A DNA stretch of 64,000 nucleotides from Actinomadura barringtoniae (GCF_017573505.1 NZ_JAGEOJ010000003.1:372001-436000), one strand, 5' to 3'. Counted from the stretch's first letter, positions 34,514-43,753 are shown. Notes: generated by a model not told the origin, from the sequence alone. Numbers and translations: made by a program.

Positions 34514-35986
34514 GTGACAGGCACAGTGGAGACCCCTCAGGCAGGTCCGGGAACCGCTCAGGCAGGTCCGGGAACCGCTCAGGCAGGCTCGGGGGCCGCG
34601 ACGGGCACCGTGCAGGACGGTCCGGAGACCACGGCACTGCCGGCCTACGCGGACATTCCGAAGATCAAGGTGACCCTGGCGCGGGACGGCGTCGCGCCCG
34701 GGTACCTGTTCCTTACGCCGCAGTCCATCTTCGAGCCCGAGGTGCCGCACGGGCCGCAGATCGTGGACGACCGGGGGCGGCTGGTGTGGTTCCGGCCCGT
34801 TCCCGAGGGCCAGTACGCCACCAACATCCGGGTGCAGGAGTACCAGGGCCAGCCCGTACTGACGTGGTGGCAGGGCACGGCGACCAGCACCGGCGTCGGG
34901 ATCGGCAAGGCCTACATCGCCGACCGCAACTACAACGTCATCGCGACCATCGAGGCGGGCGGCGGCGAGCCGGTCGACCTGCACGACCTGGTGCTGACCG
35001 ACCGCGGCACCGCGGTGCTGGTCAGCTACCAGCTCAAGCAGCACGACCTGTCCCCCATCGGCGGGGCCGCCGACGCCGTCGCGATCGACAGCGTGGTCGA
35101 GGAGATCGACATCGCGACGGGCGAGGTGCTGCTGCACTGGAGCGGGCTGGAGCGGGTGCCGCTGGAGGAGAGCGACATGCCCGCGATCATCGCGGGCGAC
35201 GACCCGTACGACCACCTGCACGTGAACGCGCTCGGCATCGATACCGACGGCCACCTGATCATCACGGCGCGGAGCAACTCGGCGCTGTACAAGGTCGACC
35301 GGGACAGCGGAGAGATCCTCTGGAAGCTCGGCAGCGGGTACAGCACGTTCGTGCTGGACGTCGGGGTCCGCTGCAACTGGCAGCACGACGGGCAGCCGGT
35401 CGGCGACGGCGTCTACCGGATCTTCGACAACGGGGCGAACGACTACTTCATCGGCTACGAGTCGCGGATCACGTGGATCCACGCCGACGAGAAGACCGGC
35501 GTGGCGACGCACGTGAAGACGATCACGCACCCCGAGCACCTGTCGTCGATCGCCGAGGGCAACGCGCAGGAGCTGCCGAACGGGAACGTCGTCGTCGGGT
35601 GGGGCCGAGCCGGACGGATCTCGGAATTCGCTTCCGACGGTGAGCTGTTGTTCGATGCGAAGACCCCGGCCGGGAAGGGCTGGACCACCTACCGGGCGTA
35701 CCGGTTCGAGTGGGACGGGCGGCCTGGCACCCCGCCCGAGGCGGTCGTCGAGGGCGGCCAGGTGCACGCCGTCTGGAACGGCGCGACCGGCGTCGCCCAG
35801 TGGCGTCTCCTCGCGGGCTCAGACCAGAGTGACCTGCGTCCCGTCGAGACCGTCGACTGGAACGGCCTGGACACCTCGATCGCGCGCCCGGACGGGGCGG
35901 CGGTGGTCCAGGTGGAGGCGCTCGACGCCGGTGGCCACGTTCTGGGGACCTCCCCCGTGACGCCCGTCACGCCTACGGAACGGTGA
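34514..35986 (+). CDS. arylsulfate sulfotransferase (ASST family), cytosolic
   Basis: A 490-residue six-bladed beta-propeller of the arylsulfotransferase group, which moves sulfate from an aryl sulfate donor to a phenolic or other hydroxyl without PAPS. Propeller segments are GPQIVDDRGRLVWFRPVP, PVDLHDLVLTDRGTAVLVSY, YDHLHVNALGIDTDGHLII and LWKLGSGYSTF; His in VDLHD and DHLHVN are candidates for the catalytic sulfohistidine. No signal peptide, unlike most secreted bacterial members, which is what is expected for the caprazamycin enzyme Cpz4. Residues 8-30 are a PGTAQAG repeat coded by 21-bp direct repeats. GTG 34514 has AGGAG. It overlaps the condensation gene by GTGA. Confidence 0.85.
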   Translation: MTGTVETPQAGPGTAQAGPGTAQAGSGAATGTVQDGPETTALPAYADIPKIKVTLARDGVAPGYLFLTPQSIFEPEVPHGPQIVDDRGRLVWFRPVPEGQYATNIRVQEYQGQPVLTWWQGTATSTGVGIGKAYIADRNYNVIATIEAGGGEPVDLHDLVLTDRGTAVLVSYQLKQHDLSPIGGAADAVAIDSVVEEIDIATGEVLLHWSGLERVPLEESDMPAIIAGDDPYDHLHVNALGIDTDGHLIITARSNSALYKVDRDSGEILWKLGSGYSTFVLDVGVRCNWQHDGQPVGDGVYRIFDNGANDYFIGYESRITWIHADEKTGVATHVKTITHPEHLSSIAEGNAQELPNGNVVVGWGRAGRISEFASDGELLFDAKTPAGKGWTTYRAYRFEWDGRPGTPPEAVVEGGQVHAVWNGATGVAQWRLLAGSDQSDLRPVETVDWNGLDTSIARPDGAAVVQVEALDAGGHVLGTSPVTPVTPTER

Positions 35987-37344
35987 GCGTTCACGAGGTC
36001 CCGTTCGCCGGCTCACGGTCGGGCACGTTCCCCTGTACGTGGGGGCAGCTCGACATGTGGCGCGAGATACAGCGGGAGGGAGACCCGGCGCACGGCAACG
36101 TGGTCGGCGGCGGCTACCTCCCTCCCGGGCACTCGCCGGAACGCGTGATGGACGTGCTCCGCGCGCTGGTCGAACGGCACGACACGTTGCGCACGCGGTT
36201 CCGTCCGAGCGACGACGGGCGGCTCGTCCAGCATGTCGCCGGAACGGGCGTGCTGCCGATCGAGGTGCACGATCTCGGCGACGATCCCGAGGCGCTCGTG
36301 GGCCGCTGGGCCGCCGACTTCCAGAGCACGCCGTACGACCTGGCCGCCGACCTGCCGTTCCAGGTGCGCATCGGGACGGCGGGGCCGGACGCCCGGCTGC
36401 TGATGTTCGGGACGCCGCATCTGACGGTGGACATGCTCGGCAGCCGGGTCCTGTTCGACGAACTGCTGCACGGGCTGGACGGCATGCCGCCGCCCGGCCC
36501 GCCCGGCCTGCAGCCCGCCGAGGTGGCCGAGCTCGAACGGTCCACGACGGGCCGGCGGACGCTGCGGCGGGCCCTCGACCACTGGCGCGCCGTTCTCGAT
36601 GACGCGCCGCCCGCGGGGTTCACGGGCCCCGAGCACGCGCCGGAGAGCACGCGCTACTGGCAGGGCGGCATCGTCTCGCGGGCGGTGCCGAGGGCGGTCG
36701 AGACCCTGGCCGCCCGGTACGGCGTGAGCACCTCGCACGTCCTGCTGGGGGCGATGGCGGCGCTGGTCGGCCGGCGTACGGGGGCGCAGCGCTGCCTGGT
36801 GCGGATGGTCGTCGGCAACCGGGGGCGGCCCGAGCTGCGGAACGCGGTGGGGTCGCTCAGCCAGGAGGTCGTCGCGTCCGTCGACCTGGTGGCCGACCGG
36901 TTCGAGGACCTCGTGCGCGCCGCCCGGGTGTCGGCGCTGCGGGCGATGCGGCACGGCCGGTACGACCCGGACCTGGCGGCGGCGATCGTCGCCGGGGCGG
37001 GCGCGGAGCTGGACGTCTACTTCAACGACATGTGGTCGGCGACGCGCGGCGGGCGCGGTGCTCCCGGCGGTGCGGCGCCCGCGACGGGCACGGAGGAGAC
37101 GGTGTTCGCGTGGGAGGAACGCCTCGAGCGCGCGAGCGTCGCCTTCTTCTTCGAGGTCCACGACGTGATCAACGATCCGGCGGCCGTACGGCTGAGCCTG
37201 CTGACCGACACGGCGCACGTGCCGGCGTCCGAGCTGCGGGAGCTGCTGTTCGCGGTCGAACGGACGCTGGTGGCGCTCGTCGCCGACGACGCCGGCGGCC
37301 TCGACCGGCTCCCCCTCGACGCGAACGCCGCGGCGGGCACCTGA
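35983..37344 (+). CDS. free-standing NRPS condensation-type enzyme
   Basis: A 453-residue stand-alone condensation domain without adenylation or carrier domains. It shows the GQLDMWREI N-terminus, the VERHDTLRTRF motif (C2), and at residues 145-151 PHLTVDM in place of HHxxxDG: the catalytic His146 and Asp150 remain, while the first His and the Gly are replaced. RMVVGNRGRPELRNAVGSL corresponds to C5. Such enzymes join a carrier-bound acyl chain to a free amine or hydroxyl. In this cluster the natural acceptor would be an aminocyclitol. Translation is coupled to the sulfotransferase gene. An epimerase or cyclisation activity is less likely. Confidence 0.8.
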   Translation: MSVHEVPFAGSRSGTFPCTWGQLDMWREIQREGDPAHGNVVGGGYLPPGHSPERVMDVLRALVERHDTLRTRFRPSDDGRLVQHVAGTGVLPIEVHDLGDDPEALVGRWAADFQSTPYDLAADLPFQVRIGTAGPDARLLMFGTPHLTVDMLGSRVLFDELLHGLDGMPPPGPPGLQPAEVAELERSTTGRRTLRRALDHWRAVLDDAPPAGFTGPEHAPESTRYWQGGIVSRAVPRAVETLAARYGVSTSHVLLGAMAALVGRRTGAQRCLVRMVVGNRGRPELRNAVGSLSQEVVASVDLVADRFEDLVRAARVSALRAMRHGRYDPDLAAAIVAGAGAELDVYFNDMWSATRGGRGAPGGAAPATGTEETVFAWEERLERASVAFFFEVHDVINDPAAVRLSLLTDTAHVPASELRELLFAVERTLVALVADDAGGLDRLPLDANAAAGT

Positions 37345-37352
37345 TCAAAGGA

Positions 37353-37387
37353 AAGGAGCGGCGGCCGGGTCCCGGCCGCCGCTCCTT
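37353..37387. terminator. bidirectional terminator (35-bp palindrome)
   Basis: AAGGAGCGGCGGCCGGG and its exact complement flank a single base, giving a stem of up to 17 bp between the convergent condensation gene and the long minus-strand operon, whose last stop is at 37395. It should stop transcription from both sides. Confidence 0.9.
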
Positions 37388-37394
37388 CACACAT

Positions 37395-37994
37395 TCAGAT
37401 CTTCGGCTTCAGATCTTCGGCCTTCAGCACGGCCGCGCGGCGTTCCTGCTCGTAATACAGCTCAAGCTCCGCGGGCACGTCCGCGTGCGGGGACAGGAAC
37501 GAGGGCACCAGGTCCCGCCGGTACGTCTCCCATGCCGCACCGGGGTGGTGCCGCCGGGTCGAGGCGGGCAGCGTACGGCCGCCGGTGGCCCAGGTCTCGG
37601 CCGTGTCCATCGCCTCCAGCGCCTTGTCCAGGCCGAGGTGTGCGACTTCCAGCCAGGTCACCGCGCGGGTCGTGAACTCGGCGTTCGCGAGCGCCGGCGT
37701 ACGTTCCGCCGTGAGGACGATCAGCAGCACCGCCCGCGCCGTCACCGCCTCGCAGGCCAGCATGTGCAGGACAGGCCCGGGCTCGGCGGGGTCATCGCGG
37801 AACGGCGGGGACCACGCCCGCCGCTGCCCGCCCGGACCCAACGGGCCGCGCGGGCCGCACTCCGGACACGGAACGAACTGGACGAGGACGGTCGTGCCGC
37901 GTTCGCCGAACTCCACGCGGGGCGCGGTGAGCAGCCCGGCGGCGGCCTCGCGGCGCGCCATCCGGGCCACCACGGCCGTGGTCTCAGGACGCAT
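37395..37994 (-). CDS. hypothetical protein of the biosynthetic operon
   Basis: I do not recognise this 199-residue protein. It is soluble, mostly helical in appearance, with Glu/Arg-rich ends, one CPEC motif (about residue 43), and a central helix-rich region (HMLACEAVTARAVLLIVLTAE). There are no signal peptide, membrane helices or known catalytic motifs. Its start overlaps the stop of the glycosyltransferase-like gene by 11 bp, and it is the last gene of the nine-gene operon before the terminator, so a role in the pathway is likely. Confidence 0.7.
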   Translation of the reverse strand: MRPETTAVVARMARREAAAGLLTAPRVEFGERGTTVLVQFVPCPECGPRGPLGPGGQRRAWSPPFRDDPAEPGPVLHMLACEAVTARAVLLIVLTAERTPALANAEFTTRAVTWLEVAHLGLDKALEAMDTAETWATGGRTLPASTRRHHPGAAWETYRRDLVPSFLSPHADVPAELELYYEQERRAAVLKAEDLKPKI

Positions 37995-39039
37995 GAACGG
38001 ACCTCCGATCCCGTATGCCCTGCTTCAGCGCGGCCGTCGCGAGTGAAACGCAGTCGCCGGACGCCGCCCGGTCCTCGGCGGCGAGCCCCTGGTCGATCCA
38101 CGAGCTGAGGGCCGCGTGGACCAGCGGGCCGTCGCCCGTGGCGTCCGGGGCGAGACCGGCGACGTCGGCGCCGAGCAGGTAACCGGCCGCCCAGACCTCG
38201 GACATCACCGCGACCAGCCCGGCAGGCAACCCCGCCAGATGCGGCGCACCCGCATCCAGAACGGCGTCGGGATCGAGCCCTGTCAAAGGGCAGGCGTCAT
38301 ACCAATACCAAGGGAACTTGTGCTCGACCGGATCTCCGTGGACGCGCCGGATCGAGCAGATCGAGCCGTGCAGCTCCACCCCGTACGACCCCGGCGGCAA
38401 CTCAACATCAGCATCCGGAGAACCGGACCAAGCCAGGTCCGGGGCGTAGACGGCGGCGCGGAGACCGTCGTGGTGTCCCTCGACCAGCGACTGGTCGTGC
38501 CCGGAGTCCAGCAGGTGCGGGACGGTCGCCACCACGGGGATGCCGCGCTCCCGGCAGAAGATGACGATCATCTCGTCGTCGTCCTGGACCTCGTCCGGGA
38601 TCCCCGCCAGGTACTCGGCGAGGGCCCGTGCCTCCGCGACGGGCAGCACGAATCCCTGCGTGGGCGTCCACTCGTACGGCGACAGCGGCGCGTAGGCGGC
38701 GCCCGCGACCGCCGCGCGCCGCACCAGGTAGGAGTTGTGCGGCGTGTGCCAGAGGCAGAACAGCGAGACGCCGTGCTCGGGCCGCAGCCCGACCGCCGCG
38801 TTCAGCTGCTCGGCGAAGCCGGGCGCGGGCTTCACGTCGTCCTGCAGAACGAGGTGGTGCGTCGCGCCCGGCTCGATCGCCGCCCAGGCCCGTTTGGCCG
38901 TACGGAGCGGGCTCGGCCGGCCGCCGGGGTCGGGGTCGCTGACGACCTTCGGCTCCAGCGGCGCGCACGCCCGGACCAGCGCGGGGATCCGGTCGGCCCG
39001 GCGCGGATGGTGCATGATGGCCGCGCTGATCTTGATCAT
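37984..39039 (-). CDS. glycosyltransferase-like protein with LQDDV motif
   Basis: A 351-residue protein whose first half resembles GT-A glycosyltransferases of the LgtB/family 25 kind: ISAAIMHHPRRADRIPALV at the N-terminus, an AWAAIEPGATHHLVLQDDV stretch (the D-D-V is the candidate metal-binding motif, about residue 67), GVSLFCLWHTPHNSYLVRR, and AELPPG-like turns later. The second half (from about residue 200) has no clear match. Its ATG overlaps the Gfo/Idh stop (ATGA). It could attach a sugar to the aminocyclitol, but the assignment is tentative. Confidence 0.5.
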   Translation of the reverse strand: MIKISAAIMHHPRRADRIPALVRACAPLEPKVVSDPDPGGRPSPLRTAKRAWAAIEPGATHHLVLQDDVKPAPGFAEQLNAAVGLRPEHGVSLFCLWHTPHNSYLVRRAAVAGAAYAPLSPYEWTPTQGFVLPVAEARALAEYLAGIPDEVQDDDEMIVIFCRERGIPVVATVPHLLDSGHDQSLVEGHHDGLRAAVYAPDLAWSGSPDADVELPPGSYGVELHGSICSIRRVHGDPVEHKFPWYWYDACPLTGLDPDAVLDAGAPHLAGLPAGLVAVMSEVWAAGYLLGADVAGLAPDATGDGPLVHAALSSWIDQGLAAEDRAASGDCVSLATAALKQGIRDRRSVHAS

Positions 39040-40133
39040 CCGGCGATGGTCTTCCCATGGGCTCGTGCCGCCTCGTACAGCCGGTTCAGCGTCTCGACGT
39101 CGAGCGCGGCGTCGGCGGCGGTGCTGACGCAGGGCACGCCCTCGGTCAGCACGGCGAAGAAGTGTTCCAGCTCGGCCTTGAACGGGTCGACGAACGAGCC
39201 GAGCGTCGACGAGCTCACCAGCGTCCCGTCCTGCACGGTCGACCGGGACAGCTTCGCGGGCCAGCTCTTGAGGTAGATCGACGGGTACTCCAGAAGGTAG
39301 GTCGACGCTCCCGTCACGGCCCTGAACTCCTCGACGTACCCGCCCGCGACGGTGTCGAGCGTCAGCACGCTCATGCTCGCGTGCACGCCTTCACCGTCGA
39401 GGCCGCCCGCGCCGCCGCCGGACCACGTCGCCTCGATGCCGCGCCGGTCCAGGACGTCCGACACGGTACGGATCTCGGGCCGGTCGATGCCGGTGAGCAC
39501 GCGCAGGCAGTAGACCTCGTGGATCGCCAGGTTGAACAGGAGCTCCTCGCGGAAGAACTCCCAGGACCCGCCCCAGCTGGGCGCGCGGTCCTCCACGACC
39601 GTCGCCGGGGGCGCCCAGTCGAGCGGCCGGACGATGTCGTGGTGCGCGCGGTAGTAGTAGTCCCACGGCAGCGAGGCCTCGGCGCGCAGGTAGATCGGCC
39701 CCTGCTCCCGGCCGAGCGCGGCCTTCAGGTCGTCGAAGGCGGTGTCGAACAGGCGGCTGTAGCCGACCATGACGGTCCGCCCGGCCTCCTCCGCCCGCCG
39801 CGCGATGGCCCACGCGTCCTCGGTGGAGTAGCACAGCGGCTTCTCCACGAAGACGTCCATGCCGGCGTCGATCGCGTCGTTGATGAGGGTCACGTGGTCG
39901 CCCGAGGTCAGCACGACCAGGACGTCCGCGGGGCTCTGCGCCAGCATCTCCCGGTGGTCGGTGAACGCTCCCTCGATCCCGAACCGGTCCGCGACCGTCT
40001 TCAGGACGTGCGGGTCGCGTTCGCAGATCGCGCGGACCTCGCACGCGTCGGAGAGTTCGAGCAGGTGCGGCAGGTGCATGAGCTGCGCGATCTCGCCGCA
40101 GCCGACAACGTCGACGGTGAGCCGTCGTCCCAT
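39036..40133 (-). CDS. Gfo/Idh/MocA dehydrogenase, probably an inositol dehydrogenase
   Basis: A 365-residue NAD(P)-dependent oxidoreductase. The N-terminal Rossmann fold reads TVDVVGCGEIAQLMHLPHL, with the catalytic MDVFVEKPLCYS motif (EKP Lys) at about residues 95-105. HEVYCL replaces the usual second-domain D-x-x-x-H segment. With inositol-phosphate synthase, inositol monophosphatase and a DegT aminotransferase of the scyllo-inosose type in the same cluster, the likely reaction is oxidation of myo-inositol to an inosose. A sugar-nucleotide ketoreductase is the alternative. Fourth from the end of the operon. Confidence 0.75.
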   Translation of the reverse strand: MGRRLTVDVVGCGEIAQLMHLPHLLELSDACEVRAICERDPHVLKTVADRFGIEGAFTDHREMLAQSPADVLVVLTSGDHVTLINDAIDAGMDVFVEKPLCYSTEDAWAIARRAEEAGRTVMVGYSRLFDTAFDDLKAALGREQGPIYLRAEASLPWDYYYRAHHDIVRPLDWAPPATVVEDRAPSWGGSWEFFREELLFNLAIHEVYCLRVLTGIDRPEIRTVSDVLDRRGIEATWSGGGAGGLDGEGVHASMSVLTLDTVAGGYVEEFRAVTGASTYLLEYPSIYLKSWPAKLSRSTVQDGTLVSSSTLGSFVDPFKAELEHFFAVLTEGVPCVSTAADAALDVETLNRLYEAARAHGKTIAG

Positions 40134-40206
40134 CGTGTTCGCCTTCCGTTCGTGGAGCCTCAGGGGCAGAGCGTCAGAGCCTCAAAGCGTCAGAGCGTCA
40201 GAGCGG

Positions 40207-41487
40207 CTAGAGCAGGTGGGCGGCGGCGATCTTGCGCAGCGCGTCGCTGATGACCTCGACGTCGCGCTGCCCGCCGAGCAGCAGGAAGTGCGGCAGGGTG
40301 AGGTGCTGTTCGCGGGCCGCGAGCGACGCCGGCAGGTCGAACTTGCGGGGGTCCAGCCGCCCGAGCAGTTCGGGGTCGTACTTCTGCGGCGATCCGAACG
40401 GGTTGTAGAGCGTGCAGTCGTTCAGCGGATCGTGCAGCGGCTCGCACGTCACCGCGAGCTCGGCGCACAGCTCCGTGCGCATCGTCTCGACCTCTTCGGG
40501 GCTGACGCGGTCGTCCACCCGGATGCAGTAGCGGTAGTACGTCCGCTTGGTGCAGCCGTCCTGGAGCGGGATGGGCGAGAACGCGTCGATCTCGCCGAGA
40601 AAGGTGTCCAGCCGCGCGGCGGTCCAGCGGCGGCGCTCGTTCTCGGCGTCCAGCTGCCGGAGGCGGCCGAGCAGCACCGCGGCCTGGATCTCCGACAGGC
40701 ACAGGTTGCGGCCCTGGACGTGCCCGAGGTCGCGCAGGTTGGGGTCGCCGATCGCGGGGTCGTCGGTGTAGACGCGGCCGTCGGCGCGGTACTGCTCCAT
40801 CAGCCCGGCGAGCGCCGGGTCGGCGGTGACGGCCGCGCCGCCCTCGCCGCAGGTCAGCACCTTCGACTCCTGCATGCTGTACGTGCCGACCGCGCCGTAC
40901 GTCCCGACCGGCCGGCCGCGGTACTCGGCGCCGTGCGCCTGCGCGCAGTCCTCGATGAGGGCGAGGCCGTGCCGCCGCGACAGCTCCATGAACGCGTCCA
41001 GGTCGGCGGTGTTGGCCGCGTAGTGAACGAGGAGGATCGCCTCGGTCCGCGGGGTCACCGCGGCTGCGGCCGCCTCCGGCGACATGCAGAGCGTGCCGGG
41101 GTCCACGTCCACCAGGATCGGCACGAGCCCGGCGCCCGCGACGGCCGAGGCGCAGGCCACCCAGGTGAGCCCGGGGACGAGCACCTCCGCGCCGCGGCTG
41201 AGGCCGAGGCCCTCGAACGCGATCGTCAGCGCGCTCGTGCCGCTGGTCGTCGGGATGCAGTGCCCCACGCCGTGGTAGTCGGCGAACGCGCGGGCGAAGC
41301 GCCGCTCGTACAGCTCCTCGCCGGTGTGCATCTCGCTGATCGCCCAGCGGCCGCTCCGCAGCGCGCCGAGCACGATGCGCTCGGTCTCGTCGTCGAGCGC
41401 CGGCCACGCGGGCCACGGAGTGGTGCGCGCCGGGACGCCTCCGTGCAGCGCGAGTTCACCGGTCCGTTCGTTCAGCGTTTCGCTCAT
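40207..41487 (-). CDS. DegT/StsC-type aminotransferase (scyllo-inosose type)
   Basis: A 426-residue PLP aminotransferase. The PLP-binding Lys lies in SMQESKVLTCGEGGA, as in glutamine:scyllo-inosose aminotransferases (StsC) and the 2-deoxy-scyllo-inosose enzymes. The DCAQAHGAEY block, the GTSALTIAF cofactor turn and the full length agree. It would convert a keto-inositol from the preceding dehydrogenase to an inosamine, using glutamine or alanine. Start ATG 41487. It precedes the Gfo/Idh gene in the operon (73-bp gap). AHBA synthase-like alternatives are less likely because no amino-shikimate gene is visible. Confidence 0.85.
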   Translation of the reverse strand: MSETLNERTGELALHGGVPARTTPWPAWPALDDETERIVLGALRSGRWAISEMHTGEELYERRFARAFADYHGVGHCIPTTSGTSALTIAFEGLGLSRGAEVLVPGLTWVACASAVAGAGLVPILVDVDPGTLCMSPEAAAAAVTPRTEAILLVHYAANTADLDAFMELSRRHGLALIEDCAQAHGAEYRGRPVGTYGAVGTYSMQESKVLTCGEGGAAVTADPALAGLMEQYRADGRVYTDDPAIGDPNLRDLGHVQGRNLCLSEIQAAVLLGRLRQLDAENERRRWTAARLDTFLGEIDAFSPIPLQDGCTKRTYYRYCIRVDDRVSPEEVETMRTELCAELAVTCEPLHDPLNDCTLYNPFGSPQKYDPELLGRLDPRKFDLPASLAAREQHLTLPHFLLLGGQRDVEVISDALRKIAAAHLL

Positions 41488-41531
41488 GCGGAATCACCTG
41501 ACCTCTGGGGAAATTCGAGAACGGTGGAAGA

Positions 41532-41570
41532 GAAGGCGGGAAGTGAAGGCGGGAAGTGAAGGCGGGAAGA
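41532..41570. repeat. three 13-bp tandem repeats inside the operon
   Basis: The unit gaaggcgggaagt occurs three times head to tail (last base differs in the third copy) in the 107-bp gap between cysN and the aminotransferase gene. The same gap is bordered by direct copies of gaacggtgga. This is another instance of the repeat habit of the genome. Confidence 0.8.
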
Positions 41571-41594
41571 GAACGGTGGAGATCGCAGTGACGC

Positions 41595-42857
41595 TCAGCC
41601 GTGTCCGGTGAGCATTCCTGCGCCGACGGTGTTGTTGGTGGCCTCGTCGATGAGGATGAAGCCGCCGGTGAGGCGGTTGCGGCCGTAGTCGTCGACGAAC
41701 AGCGGCTGGGTGACGCGCAGGCTGATGCGGCCGATCTCGTTCAGGCCGAGCGCGGTGGCCCGCTCGTCGCGGTGCAGCGTGTTGACGTCGAGCCGGTAGT
41801 TGAGGTCCTTGACCATCGCCCGCGCGGTCCGCGTCGTGTGCTTGATGATCAGCTTCATCCGCGGCGCCAGCCGGAGGTCGGGCGTCATCCAGCAGACCAT
41901 CGCGTCCAGGTCCTGGGCGGTCTCGGGCCGGTTGTTGGGCCGGGCGATCATGTCGCCGCGCGAGATGTCGAGCTCGTCGGCCAGCCGCAGCGTGACCGAC
42001 ATCGGCGCGTACGCCTCGTCCAGCGGCCCGGCCAGACCGTCGATGTGCGTGATCGTCGTGGTCAGCCCGGACGGCAGGTGAACGACCTCGTCACCCGGCT
42101 TCAGCACGCCGCCCGCGACCTGGCCCGCGTAGCCCCGGTAGTCGTGCAGCTCGAGGTCGGTCGAGGCGTGCGGGCGGATGACGTACTGCACGGGAAACCG
42201 CACGTCGATCAGGTTGCGATCGGAGGCGATGTGCACATGCTCCAGGTGATGAAGGAGAGACGGCCCCTCGTACCAGGGCATGTTCATGCTGCGCTCCACC
42301 ACGTTGTCGCCGTACAGCGCCGACAGCGGGATGAACGTCAGATCCCCGATCTCCAGCTTCGAGGCGAACGCGGTGAACTCCTCGACGGCCTTGTCGAAGA
42401 CGCCCTTGTCGTAATCGACGAGGTCCATCTTGTTGACGGCGACGACGAGATGCGGAACGCGCAGCAACGTGGCGATCAGAGCGTGCCGCCGGGACTGCTC
42501 CAGAATCCCCTTGCGCGCGTCCACCAGAACGACCGCCAGGTCCGCCGTGGACGCGCCGGTCACCATGTTCCGCGTGTACTGCATGTGCCCTGGGGTGTCG
42601 GCGATGATGAACTTGCGCCGGGGCGTCGCGAAATAGCGGTAGGCGACGTCGATCGTGATGCCCTGCTCCCGTTCGGCCCGCAGGCCATCGGTCAGCAGCG
42701 CGAGGTTGGTGAGCTCCTCGCCCCGGTCGGCGCTCGCACGCTCCACCGCCTCCAGCTGGTCCTCGAAGATCGACTTGGAGTCGAACAGCAGCCGGCCGAT
42801 CAGCGTGGACTTGCCGTCGTCCACCGATCCGGCCGTGGCGAACCGCAGGATGTCCAT
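41595..42857 (-). CDS. cysN: sulfate adenylyltransferase subunit 1 (GTPase)
   Basis: The GTPase half of ATP sulfurylase, which makes adenosine 5'-phosphosulfate together with CysD. 420 residues with P-loop AGSVDDGKSTLIGRLLFD, IADTPGHMQYTRNM and VAVNKMDLVDY, then EF-Tu-like beta-barrel domains. Its ATG overlaps the cysD stop (ATGA). The protein ends at GTP-binding domain III without an APS-kinase (CysC) extension, so PAPS formation depends on another gene. Location inside the cluster points to dedicated supply of activated sulfate. Confidence 0.95.
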   Translation of the reverse strand: MDILRFATAGSVDDGKSTLIGRLLFDSKSIFEDQLEAVERASADRGEELTNLALLTDGLRAEREQGITIDVAYRYFATPRRKFIIADTPGHMQYTRNMVTGASTADLAVVLVDARKGILEQSRRHALIATLLRVPHLVVAVNKMDLVDYDKGVFDKAVEEFTAFASKLEIGDLTFIPLSALYGDNVVERSMNMPWYEGPSLLHHLEHVHIASDRNLIDVRFPVQYVIRPHASTDLELHDYRGYAGQVAGGVLKPGDEVVHLPSGLTTTITHIDGLAGPLDEAYAPMSVTLRLADELDISRGDMIARPNNRPETAQDLDAMVCWMTPDLRLAPRMKLIIKHTTRTARAMVKDLNYRLDVNTLHRDERATALGLNEIGRISLRVTQPLFVDDYGRNRLTGGFILIDEATNNTVGAGMLTGHG

Positions 42858-43753
42858 CAGAAGTAGCCCTCCTTCTTGCGGTCCTCCATCGCGGCCTCGC
42901 CGGTCCGGTCGTCGGCGCGCGTCTGCCCGCGTTCGGTGATCCGGGTGGCCGCGATCTCCTCGATCACGTCTTCCAGGCCGGTGGCGTTGGACTTCACCGC
43001 GCCCGTGCAGGACGCGTCCCCGACCGTGCGGTAGCGGACCATCGCCTCGAAGGCGGGCTCGTCCTCGGCCCGGTTGGCGTACTCGATGTCGGCCAGCAGC
43101 ATCCCGTCGCGCTCGAACACCATCCGGGTGTGCGCGAAGTAGATCGACGGGAGCTCCAGCCCCTCGCGCCGGGCGTAGTCCCAGATGTCCAGCTCGGTCC
43201 AGTCCGACAGCGGGAACACGCGGACGTGCTCGCCCTGCCGGACGCGGGTGTTGTACAGATTCCACAGCTCGGGACGCTGGTTCTTGGGGTCCCACTGGCC
43301 GAACTCGTCGCGGAAGGACACCACGCGTTCCTTCGCGCGGGCCTTCTCCTCGTCCCGCCGCGCCCCGCCGAACGCCGCGTCGAAGCGGTGCTCCTCGATC
43401 GCGTCCAGCAGCGTCGTCGTCTGCAGCCGGTTGCGGGACGCGCGGCGGCCGGTCGGCTCCACGACACGGCCCGCGTCGATCGAGTCCTGAACGGAGGCGA
43501 CGACCAACTGGACCCCGACCCGCGCGACGCAGCGGTCGCGGTACTCGATCACCTCGGGGAAGTTGTGGCCGGTGTCCACGTGCATCACCGGGAACGGGAC
43601 CGGCGCGGGCCGGAACGCCTTCTCCGCCAGGCGCAGCAGCACGATGCTGTCCTTGCCGCCCGAGAACAGCAGCACCGGGCGTTCGAACTCGGCCGCCACC
43701 TCCCGGATGATGTGGACGGCCTCGGCTTCCAGTACGTCGAGTTGGGTCGGCAT
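42857..43753 (-). CDS. cysD: sulfate adenylyltransferase subunit 2
   Basis: The catalytic subunit of ATP sulfurylase, 298 residues. The PP-loop LLFSGGKDSIVLLRLAEKAF (about residues 29-48) binds ATP. HVDTGHNFPEVIEYRD and PLSDWTELDIWDY are family markers, and the C-terminal RTVGDASCTGAVKSNA is conserved. Start and stop overlap the genes for thioesterase and CysN (ATGA at both ends), so the order TE-cysD-cysN is tightly coupled. Confidence 0.96.
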   Translation of the reverse strand: MPTQLDVLEAEAVHIIREVAAEFERPVLLFSGGKDSIVLLRLAEKAFRPAPVPFPVMHVDTGHNFPEVIEYRDRCVARVGVQLVVASVQDSIDAGRVVEPTGRRASRNRLQTTTLLDAIEEHRFDAAFGGARRDEEKARAKERVVSFRDEFGQWDPKNQRPELWNLYNTRVRQGEHVRVFPLSDWTELDIWDYARREGLELPSIYFAHTRMVFERDGMLLADIEYANRAEDEPAFEAMVRYRTVGDASCTGAVKSNATGLEDVIEEIAATRITERGQTRADDRTGEAAMEDRKKEGYF

